A stretch of DNA of 64,000 bases from contig JAHCBB010000001.1 of assembly GCA_019634635.1 (NCBI GenBank), positions 124,001 to 188,000 on the forward strand. Direction: 5' to 3'. Positions 41,998 through 52,000 of this stretch are shown in pieces. The first letter of the stretch is position 1. Each line of letters begins with the position of its first letter. The notes under the pieces were generated by a model. The model searched no databases, was not told where the DNA came from, and saw only the letters and a program-made list of their open reading frames with translations. The position numbers and the translations under genes are program-made. Source of the stretch: Verrucomicrobiia bacterium. Its GTDB lineage: Bacteria; Verrucomicrobiota; Verrucomicrobiia; Limisphaerales; UBA9464.

Positions 41998-43596
41998 GTG
42001 GGGCACGCGTGCTTTGATGTGGCCATCATCGGATCGGCGTTTGGCGGTTCGCTGGCGGCCATGATTGCGCGGCGGATGGGGCGCCGGGTGGTGCTGATCG
42101 AGCGCGGACAGCACCCGCGTTTCGCCATCGGGGAATCCACCACCCCGTTGTCCAACTACCTCTTGGAGCAACTGGCGGCGACCTGCGATCTGCCCCGGCT
42201 GCTGCCCCTCACACGATGGGGCGCCTGGCAGCAGTCCTACCCGCAGATCGCATGCGGACTGAAGCGGGGCTTCTCGTTCTTCCATCACGAGGCCGGGCGG
42301 GAGTGGACCCCGCAACCGGACCGCACCAACGAACTGCTCGTTGCGGCCAGCCCTTCGGATGCGATCGCGGACACCCATTGGTACCGTCCGGACGTGGACC
42401 ACTGGCTTCAGCAGGAAGCAGTGTCCATGGGGGCGGAGTATTTGGATCAAACGAACCTGGAGACGGTGGAGTTCGGGGCCAGCGAGGTGCGATTGACGGG
42501 GAGGAGGGCGGGCCGCTCCGTCAGATTCCAGGCGACCTGGCTGCTCGACGCCAGTGGCCCGCGGGGCTTCCTGTCACGAGCGCTTGCGCTGCCGGAATCG
42601 TTGTGGGCCGGCTATCCGGCAACACAGGGGCTCTTCAGCCACTTTGAGGACGTGCGCCGATGGGAGTTCCTGCAGGACACCGGGGTCGCCCCGCCGTTTC
42701 CACCCGATGATGCGGCGCTGCATCATGTCTTTGACGGCGGCTGGGTCTGGGTGCTGCGATTCCGGAACGGTCTCACCAGCGCCGGGTGCTCCGCACGGCC
42801 GGAGTTGGCGTCACAGATTCGGATGGCGGACGGCGCCGCCGCTTGGAGGCGGCTTCTGGAAAGGCATCCCTCCCTGGCCTGGCAGTTTGAGACCGCCCGC
42901 CCCGTGCGCGGGTTCACCCACCTGGAGCGCATGCCGTATTGCTGCGCCCGAATGGCGGGTCCGGGCTGGGCCCTGTTGCCCTCGGCGGCGGGATTTGTGG
43001 ATCCCCTGATGTCCACCGGGTTCTCCCTCAACCTCCTTGGAATCGCCCGGATTGCCCTCTGGATGGGTCGCGACGGGGGACCGACCGCGTTGGAGGCCTC
43101 GCAATATGAGTCCGCCACCGCCGCAGATCTGAACGCCGCGGCCGCCATGATTGGTGCCCTGCACCACAATCTCGGTCGGCCCGCGATCTTTCGGCAACTG
43201 GCGTTGCTGTACTTCGCAGCAGCGATCTATTCGGAGACTGCACGCCGTCTGGGTCGGGTGGATCTGGCACCCGGATTTCTGCTCCATGGTCGGCCAGGGT
43301 TTGCGGAAGCGGCGCGCGCGGTGATCCGGATGTCCTTGGAACCATCGGTGTCCGAGGTGAAATTCTCAGAAGCCGTCGCGCAGACCATTGAGCCGGTCAA
43401 CCTGGCGGGCCTCGGCCGGCCGGATCGCCGTCACTGGTATCCCGTGGATCCGGAGGATCTCCATGCCGCCGCCTCCAAGGTGGGCGCCACCAACGAGGCT
43501 ATCCGGCAAATGCTTCAACGCGCAGGATTCGAGGGCGATTGCGGTCCTGGCCGGGCCCGACCCCCAGACCTCGCTCAGCGCGGCACCGCGCGATAA
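41998..43596 (+). CDS. Flavin-dependent halogenase-like oxidoreductase
   Basis: The 532-residue protein has the FAD-binding start FDVAIIGSAFGGSLAAMIA (GxGxxG-like with Ser-Ala-Phe), then VLIERGQHPRFAIGESTTPL, whose GES-x3-P pattern is typical of tryptophan-halogenase-like flavoproteins. TWLLDASGPRGFLSRAL and GFVDPLMSTGFSLNL are further family blocks. The halogenase motif WxWxIP reads GGWVWVLRF, so Ile-Pro is missing and true halogenation is doubtful; epoxidation or other flavin chemistry is possible. The start is a GTG at 41998. No reductase or biosynthetic cluster adjoins it. Its end overlaps the opposite-strand gene by 22 bases. Confidence 0.8.
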   Translation: MGHACFDVAIIGSAFGGSLAAMIARRMGRRVVLIERGQHPRFAIGESTTPLSNYLLEQLAATCDLPRLLPLTRWGAWQQSYPQIACGLKRGFSFFHHEAGREWTPQPDRTNELLVAASPSDAIADTHWYRPDVDHWLQQEAVSMGAEYLDQTNLETVEFGASEVRLTGRRAGRSVRFQATWLLDASGPRGFLSRALALPESLWAGYPATQGLFSHFEDVRRWEFLQDTGVAPPFPPDDAALHHVFDGGWVWVLRFRNGLTSAGCSARPELASQIRMADGAAAWRRLLERHPSLAWQFETARPVRGFTHLERMPYCCARMAGPGWALLPSAAGFVDPLMSTGFSLNLLGIARIALWMGRDGGPTALEASQYESATAADLNAAAAMIGALHHNLGRPAIFRQLALLYFAAAIYSETARRLGRVDLAPGFLLHGRPGFAEAARAVIRMSLEPSVSEVKFSEAVAQTIEPVNLAGLGRPDRRHWYPVDPEDLHAAASKVGATNEAIRQMLQRAGFEGDCGPGRARPPDLAQRGTAR

Positions 43597-46577
43597 AACC
43601 GCACGCCGGCATCGCCAAGGCCCGCATGCCGGATCAACCCGGCCGCGCCAGTGGCGGAGAAGCGACCGACCGGAATCCAATGGAGGAGGTCGTTGCTGGC
43701 CTCGAGCTCAAATTCGTCCGGTGGCGCTGTGGGCGATTCCAAGGTGATGAGGTGCGAACCATCGTGCAGGGGATCCAATCGCACGCGCCCCGGTCCCGCG
43801 GGGTCTGGCGGCGCCTGGCCCTGATGGATCGGCACGTTCTGGCCATCAAAGGACGCCACACCCCGGCGGATACCGACGGAGCTTCCGGGGGCGATCAGGT
43901 AGGCCAATTCCACCGGCGATGCGCCGAAGAAGGGGCCCCAGCGCAAGGCGCCGCCGGGACTCGGCACACCGTCCTGAGTGACGCCGATCACCCCGACTTC
44001 GGAGCCCGAATGCTCCTCCACCGCAAATGCGCGGACCCCAGGGGCAGGCATCACCCGGACTGTCACCCGAAGGCTCCCGTCCGGGAGCGATTCCTCGGTG
44101 CGCAACGCGAGTCCCCCAACCAACGGCAGGCTGACAGTTTGGCATTCCAACGGTGCAAGCTCCGCACCACTGCTCCAGCAGAACGGCGGCGGTCCGGCCC
44201 GCGGATCGTACACGTAGCGCTCACCGCCCCTCCACAGGGCTGCGGCGCGGGTCACGTAGTCCACCGGGATCGGGTTCGGCCCTGCAGACCATGGTTGCTC
44301 GAGTCGCCACGCCGCGGCGTAGGCGGTCAGCTCCGAAGCGGACAGGGAGTTGTCGCCCGGTTCGCGATCGGCGGGATGACGGATGGGCCCCCGCAGTTCC
44401 TGATCACCGCCGATGGGCACGGCAATTCCGTCAGCAGCTCCCACGCCCCCGAAGTGGGCGACATCCACCGTCATGTTGGGAACCAACTGGTAACTCAGCG
44501 TGCGGGTCCGCCGGTCCAGGTATGGACCGAACTTCACCTTGCCCGTCAACGGGTCCAGCACACCGTCGTGGCTGACGCTCACCACCCGCCAGAACGGCGA
44601 GTCGAGCCCGGGAATCCCCGGTGCTGGCAGGGCGAACGGCGGGATTTCCTCAACGACGTAGGCGGCCACGCCGGGCCCTGGCGTGACCACGAGACGGACC
44701 GCAAAAGGCTCGCCGGCTTCGTAGGCGCCCGGCAGTTGCCGGACAACCTCCAAAGTCGGGGCGTCATCGCGCTCGACGGTGATGCTTCGCGCCGGCGATT
44801 CGACGACCGCGCCGTCGGCGCGCACCACCCTTGCGATCAGAACCTGTCGGCCGGCGGGCGCATCCAGCCAGACGAATTGGTGCGGGATCAAACCGCCCGG
44901 GCGCGGCTCGTACTGGGGACACTCATATGGGAACTCACCAAGCTTCCGACCATTGGCAAAGAACTCGACCAGCAACAGATGCCCGTCCGGATCGCGCGTC
45001 GCGACCTCCAGAACAATGGGCCGTCCCAACCCATACGCCGCGCCCTCAGGTGGCGTGATCCACGCAAGTTCCTCCCCGAGCCCGCCAGCGACCACCAGGA
45101 CAGGATCCGAAACCAACGCTGGATGCACCAGATCCTGGACCACGAGCACGTGCGGCCCCGGGTCCAGAGTGACTTCAAACTCATGCCAAACCTGTTCGTC
45201 CACACGCGGCGGCCGAATGAAGACCATCCGGGATTCTCCGACGGGCAGGCCATCCACCAGCAACTGCACGTCGGTGATGCCCCCAAACCGGCCGATGCCG
45301 ACCGCGGTTACCGGGATTGGCACGCCGGCGGCAACCGGCTCACCGTCCCGAGGCCGAACGATGGTCAGGCGTCCCGGAGCGGTCTCCCGCTGTACGGTCA
45401 CCCTTGCCGGCCGCGAAGTGATCCGCGGGTTCGGACCAAATTGCCCATTGGCGATCAGCTCATAGTCGCCAGGCCCCTCGGGGATCCACTCAATGCGATT
45501 GCGCAGGGGCGTGCCCGGTGGGAAATCGCCGAATGCGACGCACAGGAAACAGCTTTCACCGATCTTCCGGCCATTGGCGAAGAATTCCACCTGGCTGACG
45601 AGGCCCGCGGGATCCTGTCCAACAGTTTCAATCACCACCGGCACCCCCGACATCAGCAGGGCGCCGTCGGGTGGGGAGACGATCTCGAGCCGGGCCGCGG
45701 ACGCCTCCACGATGTGAATCGTCTTCGGCGCAGATTCCAGGATCCGGTCAGGCGCGAGGGGGGTGCGGGCCGTCAGGACGTGAGTTCCGGCAGATGCACC
45801 TCGCCAGACAAACCGACCTGTAAAGGGCTGCCCGGGAATCGGACCGGTACAGAGGCAGTCATCGCAGCAACATTCGACGCCTCCGATCACCCTGCCGTCT
45901 GCAAGGAATTGAAGGGCGTGGATGCCCGCCTCCGGATGCACCGCCGTGGCGGCAATTTCCACATCCTGACCGGCTGCAAACCGCGATTCCGATTGGGGTC
46001 GCGCGATTCGGATGGACGGCACGGTGACTTTCGAATCCCGAATCACCGCGCGTGCGCGACCGTGTTGGAGATCAATCCGGTAGGGTTCCAACGGTCCCAT
46101 GGCTGGCGATGGCGCGAGGGCGAGGACCACGCTCTCGTCCCCCTCCTCCAGGCCGTCTTCCCAGGGCTGAATCACCACGTCGGCCCAGTCACTGCCAGCC
46201 GGTACGTTCACCAAACCGGCAGGGGCGGGATAGTCCTCGCCCGGCCAGGCCTCACCCTCCATCTGATGGAACACCTGAAGGTCGTGCTCCAGACTGTCCC
46301 GTCGGTGGATCCAAAACCGAAGCGCATCAGCGGGACCGTCCGGACCGTCGGTGACCGGATTTTCCTCCACGGCCTCGCCGTTCACGGTCTCCACCCAATC
46401 CACAGCCACTGGCCGGATGGAGTTGGGCAGACCTGGTTCAACCCGGGTCCCGGGACGGGACGCGTTGATGACCGGCGGCATGCGCCCGGGGGGCTCTCCG
46501 GAGGTCGAATCCGTCGCGCCACGAACGATCAGGCTCCAGCCCGTGAGGCAGAGCAGGAGGCACGCAAAGGGTTTCAT
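43575..46577 (-). CDS. Large secreted protein with Calx-beta-like and Ig-like repeats
   Basis: The 1000-residue product starts with a signal peptide (PFACLLLCLTGWSLIV). A Calx-beta-like domain lies near residues 60-155 (EDYPAPAGLVNVPAG, EEGDESVVLAL). At least four Ig-like modules follow, each built as PPDGALLMSG, VVIETVGQDPAGLVSQVEFFANGRKIGE, with similar units near residues 170, 265, 365 and 470. The C-terminal third holds two related segments (LVVTPGPGVAAYVVEE and VRVMPAPGVRAFAVEEHSGS) and ends in ELEASNDLLHWIPVGRFSATG. A surface adhesive or matrix role is inferred. A run CCCDDCLC in one module is unusual. It lies 16 bases after the pseudopilin gene. Confidence 0.8.
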   Translation of the reverse strand: MKPFACLLLCLTGWSLIVRGATDSTSGEPPGRMPPVINASRPGTRVEPGLPNSIRPVAVDWVETVNGEAVEENPVTDGPDGPADALRFWIHRRDSLEHDLQVFHQMEGEAWPGEDYPAPAGLVNVPAGSDWADVVIQPWEDGLEEGDESVVLALAPSPAMGPLEPYRIDLQHGRARAVIRDSKVTVPSIRIARPQSESRFAAGQDVEIAATAVHPEAGIHALQFLADGRVIGGVECCCDDCLCTGPIPGQPFTGRFVWRGASAGTHVLTARTPLAPDRILESAPKTIHIVEASAARLEIVSPPDGALLMSGVPVVIETVGQDPAGLVSQVEFFANGRKIGESCFLCVAFGDFPPGTPLRNRIEWIPEGPGDYELIANGQFGPNPRITSRPARVTVQRETAPGRLTIVRPRDGEPVAAGVPIPVTAVGIGRFGGITDVQLLVDGLPVGESRMVFIRPPRVDEQVWHEFEVTLDPGPHVLVVQDLVHPALVSDPVLVVAGGLGEELAWITPPEGAAYGLGRPIVLEVATRDPDGHLLLVEFFANGRKLGEFPYECPQYEPRPGGLIPHQFVWLDAPAGRQVLIARVVRADGAVVESPARSITVERDDAPTLEVVRQLPGAYEAGEPFAVRLVVTPGPGVAAYVVEEIPPFALPAPGIPGLDSPFWRVVSVSHDGVLDPLTGKVKFGPYLDRRTRTLSYQLVPNMTVDVAHFGGVGAADGIAVPIGGDQELRGPIRHPADREPGDNSLSASELTAYAAAWRLEQPWSAGPNPIPVDYVTRAAALWRGGERYVYDPRAGPPPFCWSSGAELAPLECQTVSLPLVGGLALRTEESLPDGSLRVTVRVMPAPGVRAFAVEEHSGSEVGVIGVTQDGVPSPGGALRWGPFFGASPVELAYLIAPGSSVGIRRGVASFDGQNVPIHQGQAPPDPAGPGRVRLDPLHDGSHLITLESPTAPPDEFELEASNDLLHWIPVGRFSATGAAGLIRHAGLGDAGVRFYRAVPR

Positions 46578-46593
46578 CTTCAATGGGCTCACT

Positions 46594-47376
46594 TTACTCG
46601 GGAATCACCGCAAAATTCTCCCCCGATTCCAGCCGGCGACGCAGGACGGCCGAGGGGATCGCCGCGACATGACCGTCGGCGAAGAGGTAGTTGGATGAGT
46701 GTCCGTGACGTTCCGGATCAATGTCGGCCAGCACGTGGGCCCATCCCAGGATCCAGGTGTCCGGATGCGTATGGTCGTCAACGGCCGGTACCGGCATGGA
46801 ATCAGTGGCGCGGGGCGGAAAAGCCACCCCAAGATTCGATCCCTCGAAGGCCAGGAACGTTTCCGATGGACGCCGGTACGAAGACAACTTCAACGTCGAA
46901 AGATTCAGGGTCAGCGGCTGCCCACCGACGCCCGGGGCGCCCGGATTGAATTCCGAAGACTCCGGGGCCAACGGTTCACGCGCGGTGAACTGGTTCCGGA
47001 CGTAACTGGTCCGCTGCCACTTCCGCCGGGCCTCCCGAAATGCGTCGGAAGGACAGAGCCGTACTCCGTCCACTGGACCCATGAAGGGCGTCAGGGCAAA
47101 CACCCATGCCGGCGCGCTGTCGCCAATCGGATCCGCCGGGAGGCGTCCCAACGGATCGCTCTCGGCGTACATCCGCAGGCCCAGTCCGAGCTGCCGCAGG
47201 TTGGACAGGCAATGGACAGCGCGCGCCTGTGCCCGGGTCCGGCTGACCGTGGGCAGCAGTAGTGCGCCCAGAATACCGACCACCGCCATCACCACCAGCA
47301 GTTCCACGACGGTAAATCCGGCTCCCGCCTGCAGATGGCGTCGGGCGGGATCGGCAACGGATGGGGGGCGATTCAT
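46594..47376 (-). CDS. Pseudopilin-like protein (prepilin N-terminal methylation domain)
   Basis: The 260-residue protein has a prepilin signal (GAGFTVVELLVVMAVVGILG) preceded by a basic leader of about 19 residues, with Glu at +5 after the cleavage Gly. The PVC-type pseudopilin domain follows: CLSNLRQLGLGLRMYAESD, VRLCPSDAF and SNYLFADGHVAAIP. It sits between an upstream ECF sigma gene (18-base gap) and the downstream Ig-like protein gene (16-base gap), all on one strand. The close spacing suggests co-transcription and a possible joint role in cell-surface assembly; that is inference. Confidence 0.88.
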   Translation of the reverse strand: MNRPPSVADPARRHLQAGAGFTVVELLVVMAVVGILGALLLPTVSRTRAQARAVHCLSNLRQLGLGLRMYAESDPLGRLPADPIGDSAPAWVFALTPFMGPVDGVRLCPSDAFREARRKWQRTSYVRNQFTAREPLAPESSEFNPGAPGVGGQPLTLNLSTLKLSSYRRPSETFLAFEGSNLGVAFPPRATDSMPVPAVDDHTHPDTWILGWAHVLADIDPERHGHSSNYLFADGHVAAIPSAVLRRRLESGENFAVIPE

Positions 47377-47394
47377 GGAGGATGCGGTTCCCGA

Positions 47395-48573
47395 TCAGGG
47401 CAGGTTTACCAAGGCGATTTGAGGGTGTCCGGATTCAGGGGCCGGAGCGATCCAGATGGAGCCGCTCCCGATCATCACTCCGTCGGCCGTACAGTGCAGT
47501 CGCTGCGCAGGGCACTTGAGGATCTCCCCCGCCACCGACTCGGTGAACAGCCGCTCGAAGGCGTCAAGGACCGCGGCCTCCCCGGCCACCACGCCGTCCA
47601 GGCCACGCCCGCGAACCGCCAATGGATACCGGATGCTCCGCGCGACCCGTTCTCGATCCCCGGCCCGAAGGTCCCGCTGCAGGTCTCGGATAAACCGATG
47701 GACGACCCGGGGATCCGGAAATCCTGCGGCCCGATAATCGCCATCCGCAAGCACCTCCGCGGATGAGGACGCAACGGGCCGGGATGGGATTGCCCACCAC
47801 GTGGCCGCGAGCAGCGCCACCGCGGCTCCGGCGGTCGCGAACCACACATTGAGCCCCGCCCATTTCATGTCGCGGGCCAGGGATCTGGACAGTCCAAGGA
47901 CCCGCACCGAATCGGGTCCGGCCGATGCCAGTGCGGCGGAAACGGCGGACTTGACCAGGGGTGCCGACACTGCGGGCGCCGCTTCCTGCAAGAGGAGGTC
48001 CGGCAGTGCGGCCACCGATGCCACGGTGCCGTCGCGAGCCAGTTCGGAGCGCAGCCGGTCCAGGGCACGGGTCACCCGCTTTCGCGCCGCATCCTCCGCG
48101 ATCCCGAGCGACGCCCCAATCTCCGCGAGGCTGCGGTTCTGGAAATAGCGGAGCAGGAGCGCATTCCGATCCCCTTCGCGCAGACGGGCAAGGCACGCGT
48201 CGAGCACCGGGGCGATGCGGTCCCAAAGACGTCCGGACTCGGACGCGGACCCGGATTCGGAGGGATCATTCATTTGAAAGGCGGTGGTTTCCCGGGCCAG
48301 ACGGCGACGCTCGCCCCGCAGGAGATCGGATGCGGCAAACCGCGTCGCGCGCATCAACCAGCCGGCCAGAATGGTGTCCGGCGACAGAGAACCCGCCTTG
48401 CGCGCCAGCAAAACAAATACCGCCTGTGTGACTTCCTCGGCCCAGTCCGGATTTCCCGTTTGGCGCAGCGCCGCCGCGTGGACCATTCCGGCATGACGGG
48501 TCACCAGCTCGCCAAAGGCGGGTTCGGAACCGCTCCTGGCATACTCCTGCAGCAATTGGGCGTCCGTCCTCAC
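47395..48573 (-). CDS. ECF sigma factor with transmembrane segment and SnoaL-like tail
   Basis: Residues about 17-90 are region 2 (AFGELVTRHAGMVHAAALRQ, EEVTQAVFVLLARKA) and about 125-178 region 4 (REGDRNALLLRYFQNRSLAEIGASLG, DAARKRVTRALDRL). One membrane helix follows at about 243-262 (FATAGAAVALLAATWW). The C-terminal 100 residues (VHRFIRDLQRDLRAGDRERVARSIRYPLAV and onward) look like a SnoaL/NTF2-type fold that would be extracytoplasmic. The gene heads a unit with the pseudopilin and the Ig-like protein. Membrane tethering suggests control by an envelope signal, perhaps by the tail itself. It is a second example of the same design as the sigma factor at 11.9 kb. Confidence 0.85.
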   Translation of the reverse strand: MRTDAQLLQEYARSGSEPAFGELVTRHAGMVHAAALRQTGNPDWAEEVTQAVFVLLARKAGSLSPDTILAGWLMRATRFAASDLLRGERRRLARETTAFQMNDPSESGSASESGRLWDRIAPVLDACLARLREGDRNALLLRYFQNRSLAEIGASLGIAEDAARKRVTRALDRLRSELARDGTVASVAALPDLLLQEAAPAVSAPLVKSAVSAALASAGPDSVRVLGLSRSLARDMKWAGLNVWFATAGAAVALLAATWWAIPSRPVASSSAEVLADGDYRAAGFPDPRVVHRFIRDLQRDLRAGDRERVARSIRYPLAVRGRGLDGVVAGEAAVLDAFERLFTESVAGEILKCPAQRLHCTADGVMIGSGSIWIAPAPESGHPQIALVNLP

Positions 48574-49006
48574 GCGTCACTCAATAGATGGCCGCCCGGG
48601 ATGAAACCGGACAATCGCCCCTTTTATTTGTCAGAAGTGGTGGCGTTGGCCACCACGGTCAGCGCGACCTGCTGATCGCGTAGCAATTGCGCCAGCGGAC
48701 CCACCTTGCCGGAGTGCATCCGGACACAGCAGCGTGGCCTTGCGCCAGTTCACATCCCGGAAATGGATGTAGGGGTCGTACAGGGCACGACGGTCTTTCA
48801 TGGCAGTTGTGGCAATCACAAATCGGCCGGGCTTGCGTTTCAACACCGGAACAGGGCCGCGAAGTCGCCGGCCGAGACTTCCGGACTTGCCGGGAGCTCG
48901 GGCGCAGGGCAGGGCCGTCCGGCCCATCGCGAAAACATCCCTCTCGACACTGAGACGGTTCGTCGGTAGGTGATCGCGCGGCTCATTACATCCACTCGCA
49001 TCCTCC
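48574..49006. other. Divergent intergenic region with a gene remnant
   Basis: The 430 bases separate the leftward sigma gene from the rightward LamG gene, so promoters for both belong here. The segment 48617-48801 carries a decayed gene fragment described separately; the rest shows no clear motif. Confidence 0.35.
48617..48801 (-). pseudogene. Fragment of an uncharacterised gene
   Basis: From ATG at 48801 the frame reads MKDRRALYDPYIHFRDVNW, which resembles the opening of a family of uncharacterised proteins that begin with a Tyr/Phe-rich YPYIHFRD-type motif (DUF6236-like, from memory). It then runs into low-complexity sequence and stops at 48631. A second frame from an internal ATG reads ALTVVANATTSDK before a TAA at 48617-48619. 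The two pieces look like the ends of a gene with its middle deleted. The family call is tentative. Confidence 0.35.
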
Positions 49007-52000
49007 ATGAAGCGTTTTACTCAGGTGGGCGTGCCCACGATCCTCCGGCTCCTGTCGTTCGCGGTGCTTCCGTTCCTCCCGGCGTTCATTGGTATGGCCA
49101 ATCCCCAGCCCGCCTGCCGGCTGCTGCTGGATGGGGTCAGCGCCTGGTTTTCGGGCGAGGACGCGCGCGACGCGTTCGGGCGCGAGCCGGGCACCTGGAT
49201 CGGGGATGCGAAAACGGTCCCTGGCAGGTGGGGCAACGCCTTTGGGTTCGACGGCGTCCATGATGCGCTTGCGGTTCCGGGATCTCCCGGACTCGACCTC
49301 CGGAATTTCACCGTCGAATGCTGGCTTCGGCGGGGCACGACCGACCGGGTCGGCAATGACGGTGTGGCCGTGTTGATGGGGGGCAATGCCGGCGCCTGGG
49401 TTTTCGGTATCGCCCAGGAGGGCGGCCTGTTCCTCGGGAAGGTCGGCGTGGTCAATTCCCCGGCCCGCGGTGCCATTCTGGACACCGACTGGCATCACGC
49501 CGCCGTCACCCGGGAGGGCTCGGAAGTCCGCTTCTACGTGGATGGCGTTTCAGTGGGCGATGCCGTCCTGGAGGACCTGTTCCTGCCTTCCGAGCAGTAT
49601 GGCATTGGAGGCCTCAGCCGGCCGTTCGACAGCCTTTCCTACAGTTTTCAAGGTCTCATTGATGACATGACCGTTTACCGCCGCGCGCTAAGCCCGGCGG
49701 AAGTCGCGTCCCTGGCCCGGAATGTGACGGCGCCTCGTTGCCTCGATGATGTGCAACTCGCCCTGATCCGATCACCCCGGCAGGTCAGCCAGGGCTCGGA
49801 GTACGCCATCGCGGTCGAGGTGAGGAATCATAGCGCGCACATTGCCGTCCCCTTGCGCGTCCGTGCACCCGTCCCGACCGGCATCGAGTTCGTGGCGGCG
49901 AACGCCTCGCAGGGCTCCGCATCCGTTGCCGGCGGCGAGGTGGTGTTTGAATTGGGTGCACTCGACCCCGGGGCCTCGGCCCAGATCACATTGCGCTGGA
50001 GGGCGGGGGCAACGGTGGCCGGAAGCGTGAACCATCGTCTGTCGCTGGACCTCACTGCAGTGGACGCGGTCGCGGCCAACAACGAATGGACCCTCAGCTA
50101 CGTGGCCACCGGCGGATGCGTTCCCGCCTTTGCGGATCTGCAGTCGTGGTGGCGCGCCGACGGCTCGGCCCAGGATACGGTTAGCGGCGGCGATGGAGCT
50201 GCCTCCCCGAGCGTGCGGTATCTCCCGGGCAAGGTGGGTACCGCCTTCGCGCTTCGGGAGAACCACAGCGTGGTTTCAGTGACCCAGACGGTCACCGCGG
50301 GGGCCGATGACTTCACAATTGAGTGCTGGATTCGTCGCGAGAGCGACCAGGTGGTGTCGCCGACACCCAACCACTGCTTTTTCGTTGGAGGCAGCGGGGA
50401 AGCGATGGGTTTTGGGTTGGTCCCCGACGGGCGACTCTACATCTACAACCCACCACTCGACTCCGTGTTCTCCGGCAGAGCGATTACCGACACGGAGTGG
50501 CACCATGTCGGTGTCACCAAGTCCGGCAGCGACGTGCGGTTCTACATTGACGGCCAGCCGGCGGGCTCCGCGGCCTACGGCACCCGGTTCAGGCCCGGAC
50601 CCTCCCTGACATTGGGCGGCCTTGCTGGTGTGGATCCCGGCAACAGTTACTCGTTCTTCGGGGACCTGGATGAGCTGGCGATCTACTCGCGGGCCCTGAC
50701 CTCCGAGGAGGTTTCTTTGGTGGCCGAAGCGGGAGCGGCCGGGCGTTGTCATCAGGATCTTCGGCTCACGCCCGTGGCGATCCCGGAGCAGGCGGTGGTG
50801 GATGACACCGTCCAACTGGCCTTCCTTGCCGAACAAATCGGATCCCTTGCCTCCGGTGAGGTGCGATTTGTCACCGCGCTGCCCCCGGGCATCGAGTTTG
50901 TTTCCGGGACCAGCGATCAGGGCTTGGTTTCCGAGACGGCAGGCGTCGTGAGGTCGGATCTTGGGACACTGACGCCCGGGATTCCGGTGCGCATCCAGCT
51001 TCGCCTCCGGTTCCGAGCCCTCCGCGAGTATCGGTTCGACGCCCGTCTGCAAAGCGCTTCGCCGGAGATTTCCGACGAGAACAACATCGTCCCGATCCGG
51101 ATCAATGCCACGGACTTCCAGATCTCTGTTGAGCCGGTGCTCATGGCCGAGGGGCCGTCGGGTGTGACCAATCTATTTGCCTTCCGGATACGGCTGAATG
51201 TCGCGCGGCCGGAGCCCGTCCGGCTTGCCTATGCCACCGAAGATGGTTCGGCGCTGGCCGGAGAGGATTACTTGGCGGAATCCGGGGAGGTATTGATCGC
51301 CGCGGGAAGCGCCCAAGCCGTCGTTCAAGTGCCGGTGCTTGGGGACGGGACGTTCGAGGCGTCGGAGGATTTCCGGATCCGGGTCTCGGTTCTGAGTCCC
51401 GATCCGGTCCGCACGGCAGCGGGAACAGCGGTCATCCAGAATGATGATCCGCCCCCGATCCTTCAGGTGTTCCCCGCGCGATGGTTGGAAGGCGCATCCG
51501 GGACGCAGGATGTCGGATTCGACGCCCGGGTGTTTGGGGATACGGACCTGCCCGTCCGGTTCCAGTATCAGCTCGAAAGTCTGGATGCCCGCGCCGGCAC
51601 GGACTTCGCGGCCGGTTCCGGCTCCCTGGAGGTGCCCGTCGGCGCCACGCAGGTCCGAATCCCGGTCGCCATTTTCGGCGACACGGTGTTCGAAGGAGAC
51701 GAACGGCTCCTCCTGCGAATCATGTCTGCCGAGAATTGCCGGGTCGCGGCAACCGAGGTTCGCGGTCTCATCGTGGATGACGATCCGCCGGACAACGTCC
51801 CGTCGCGCTTCACCGTGTCATCGGTTGGGACCGAACTGGAGCCCGGCCGTCCGTTCCCCATCATCGTCACGGCACTGAATGCCCGGGGCGAGGTGCTCCC
51901 GGGATTCCAAGGGGCGGTGACCGTCACGGCCCGGCGGGGTTCGGGGATTCCCACCGGAGTGGTGGTTTCCGAGGTGATGGCTGCGGCCGAGCAGGGTGGG

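Noticed and set aside
43539..46949. 1136-codon plus-strand frame over the Ig-like protein
   Set aside because: Antisense shadow; the minus frame has a signal peptide and repeated Ig-like modules.
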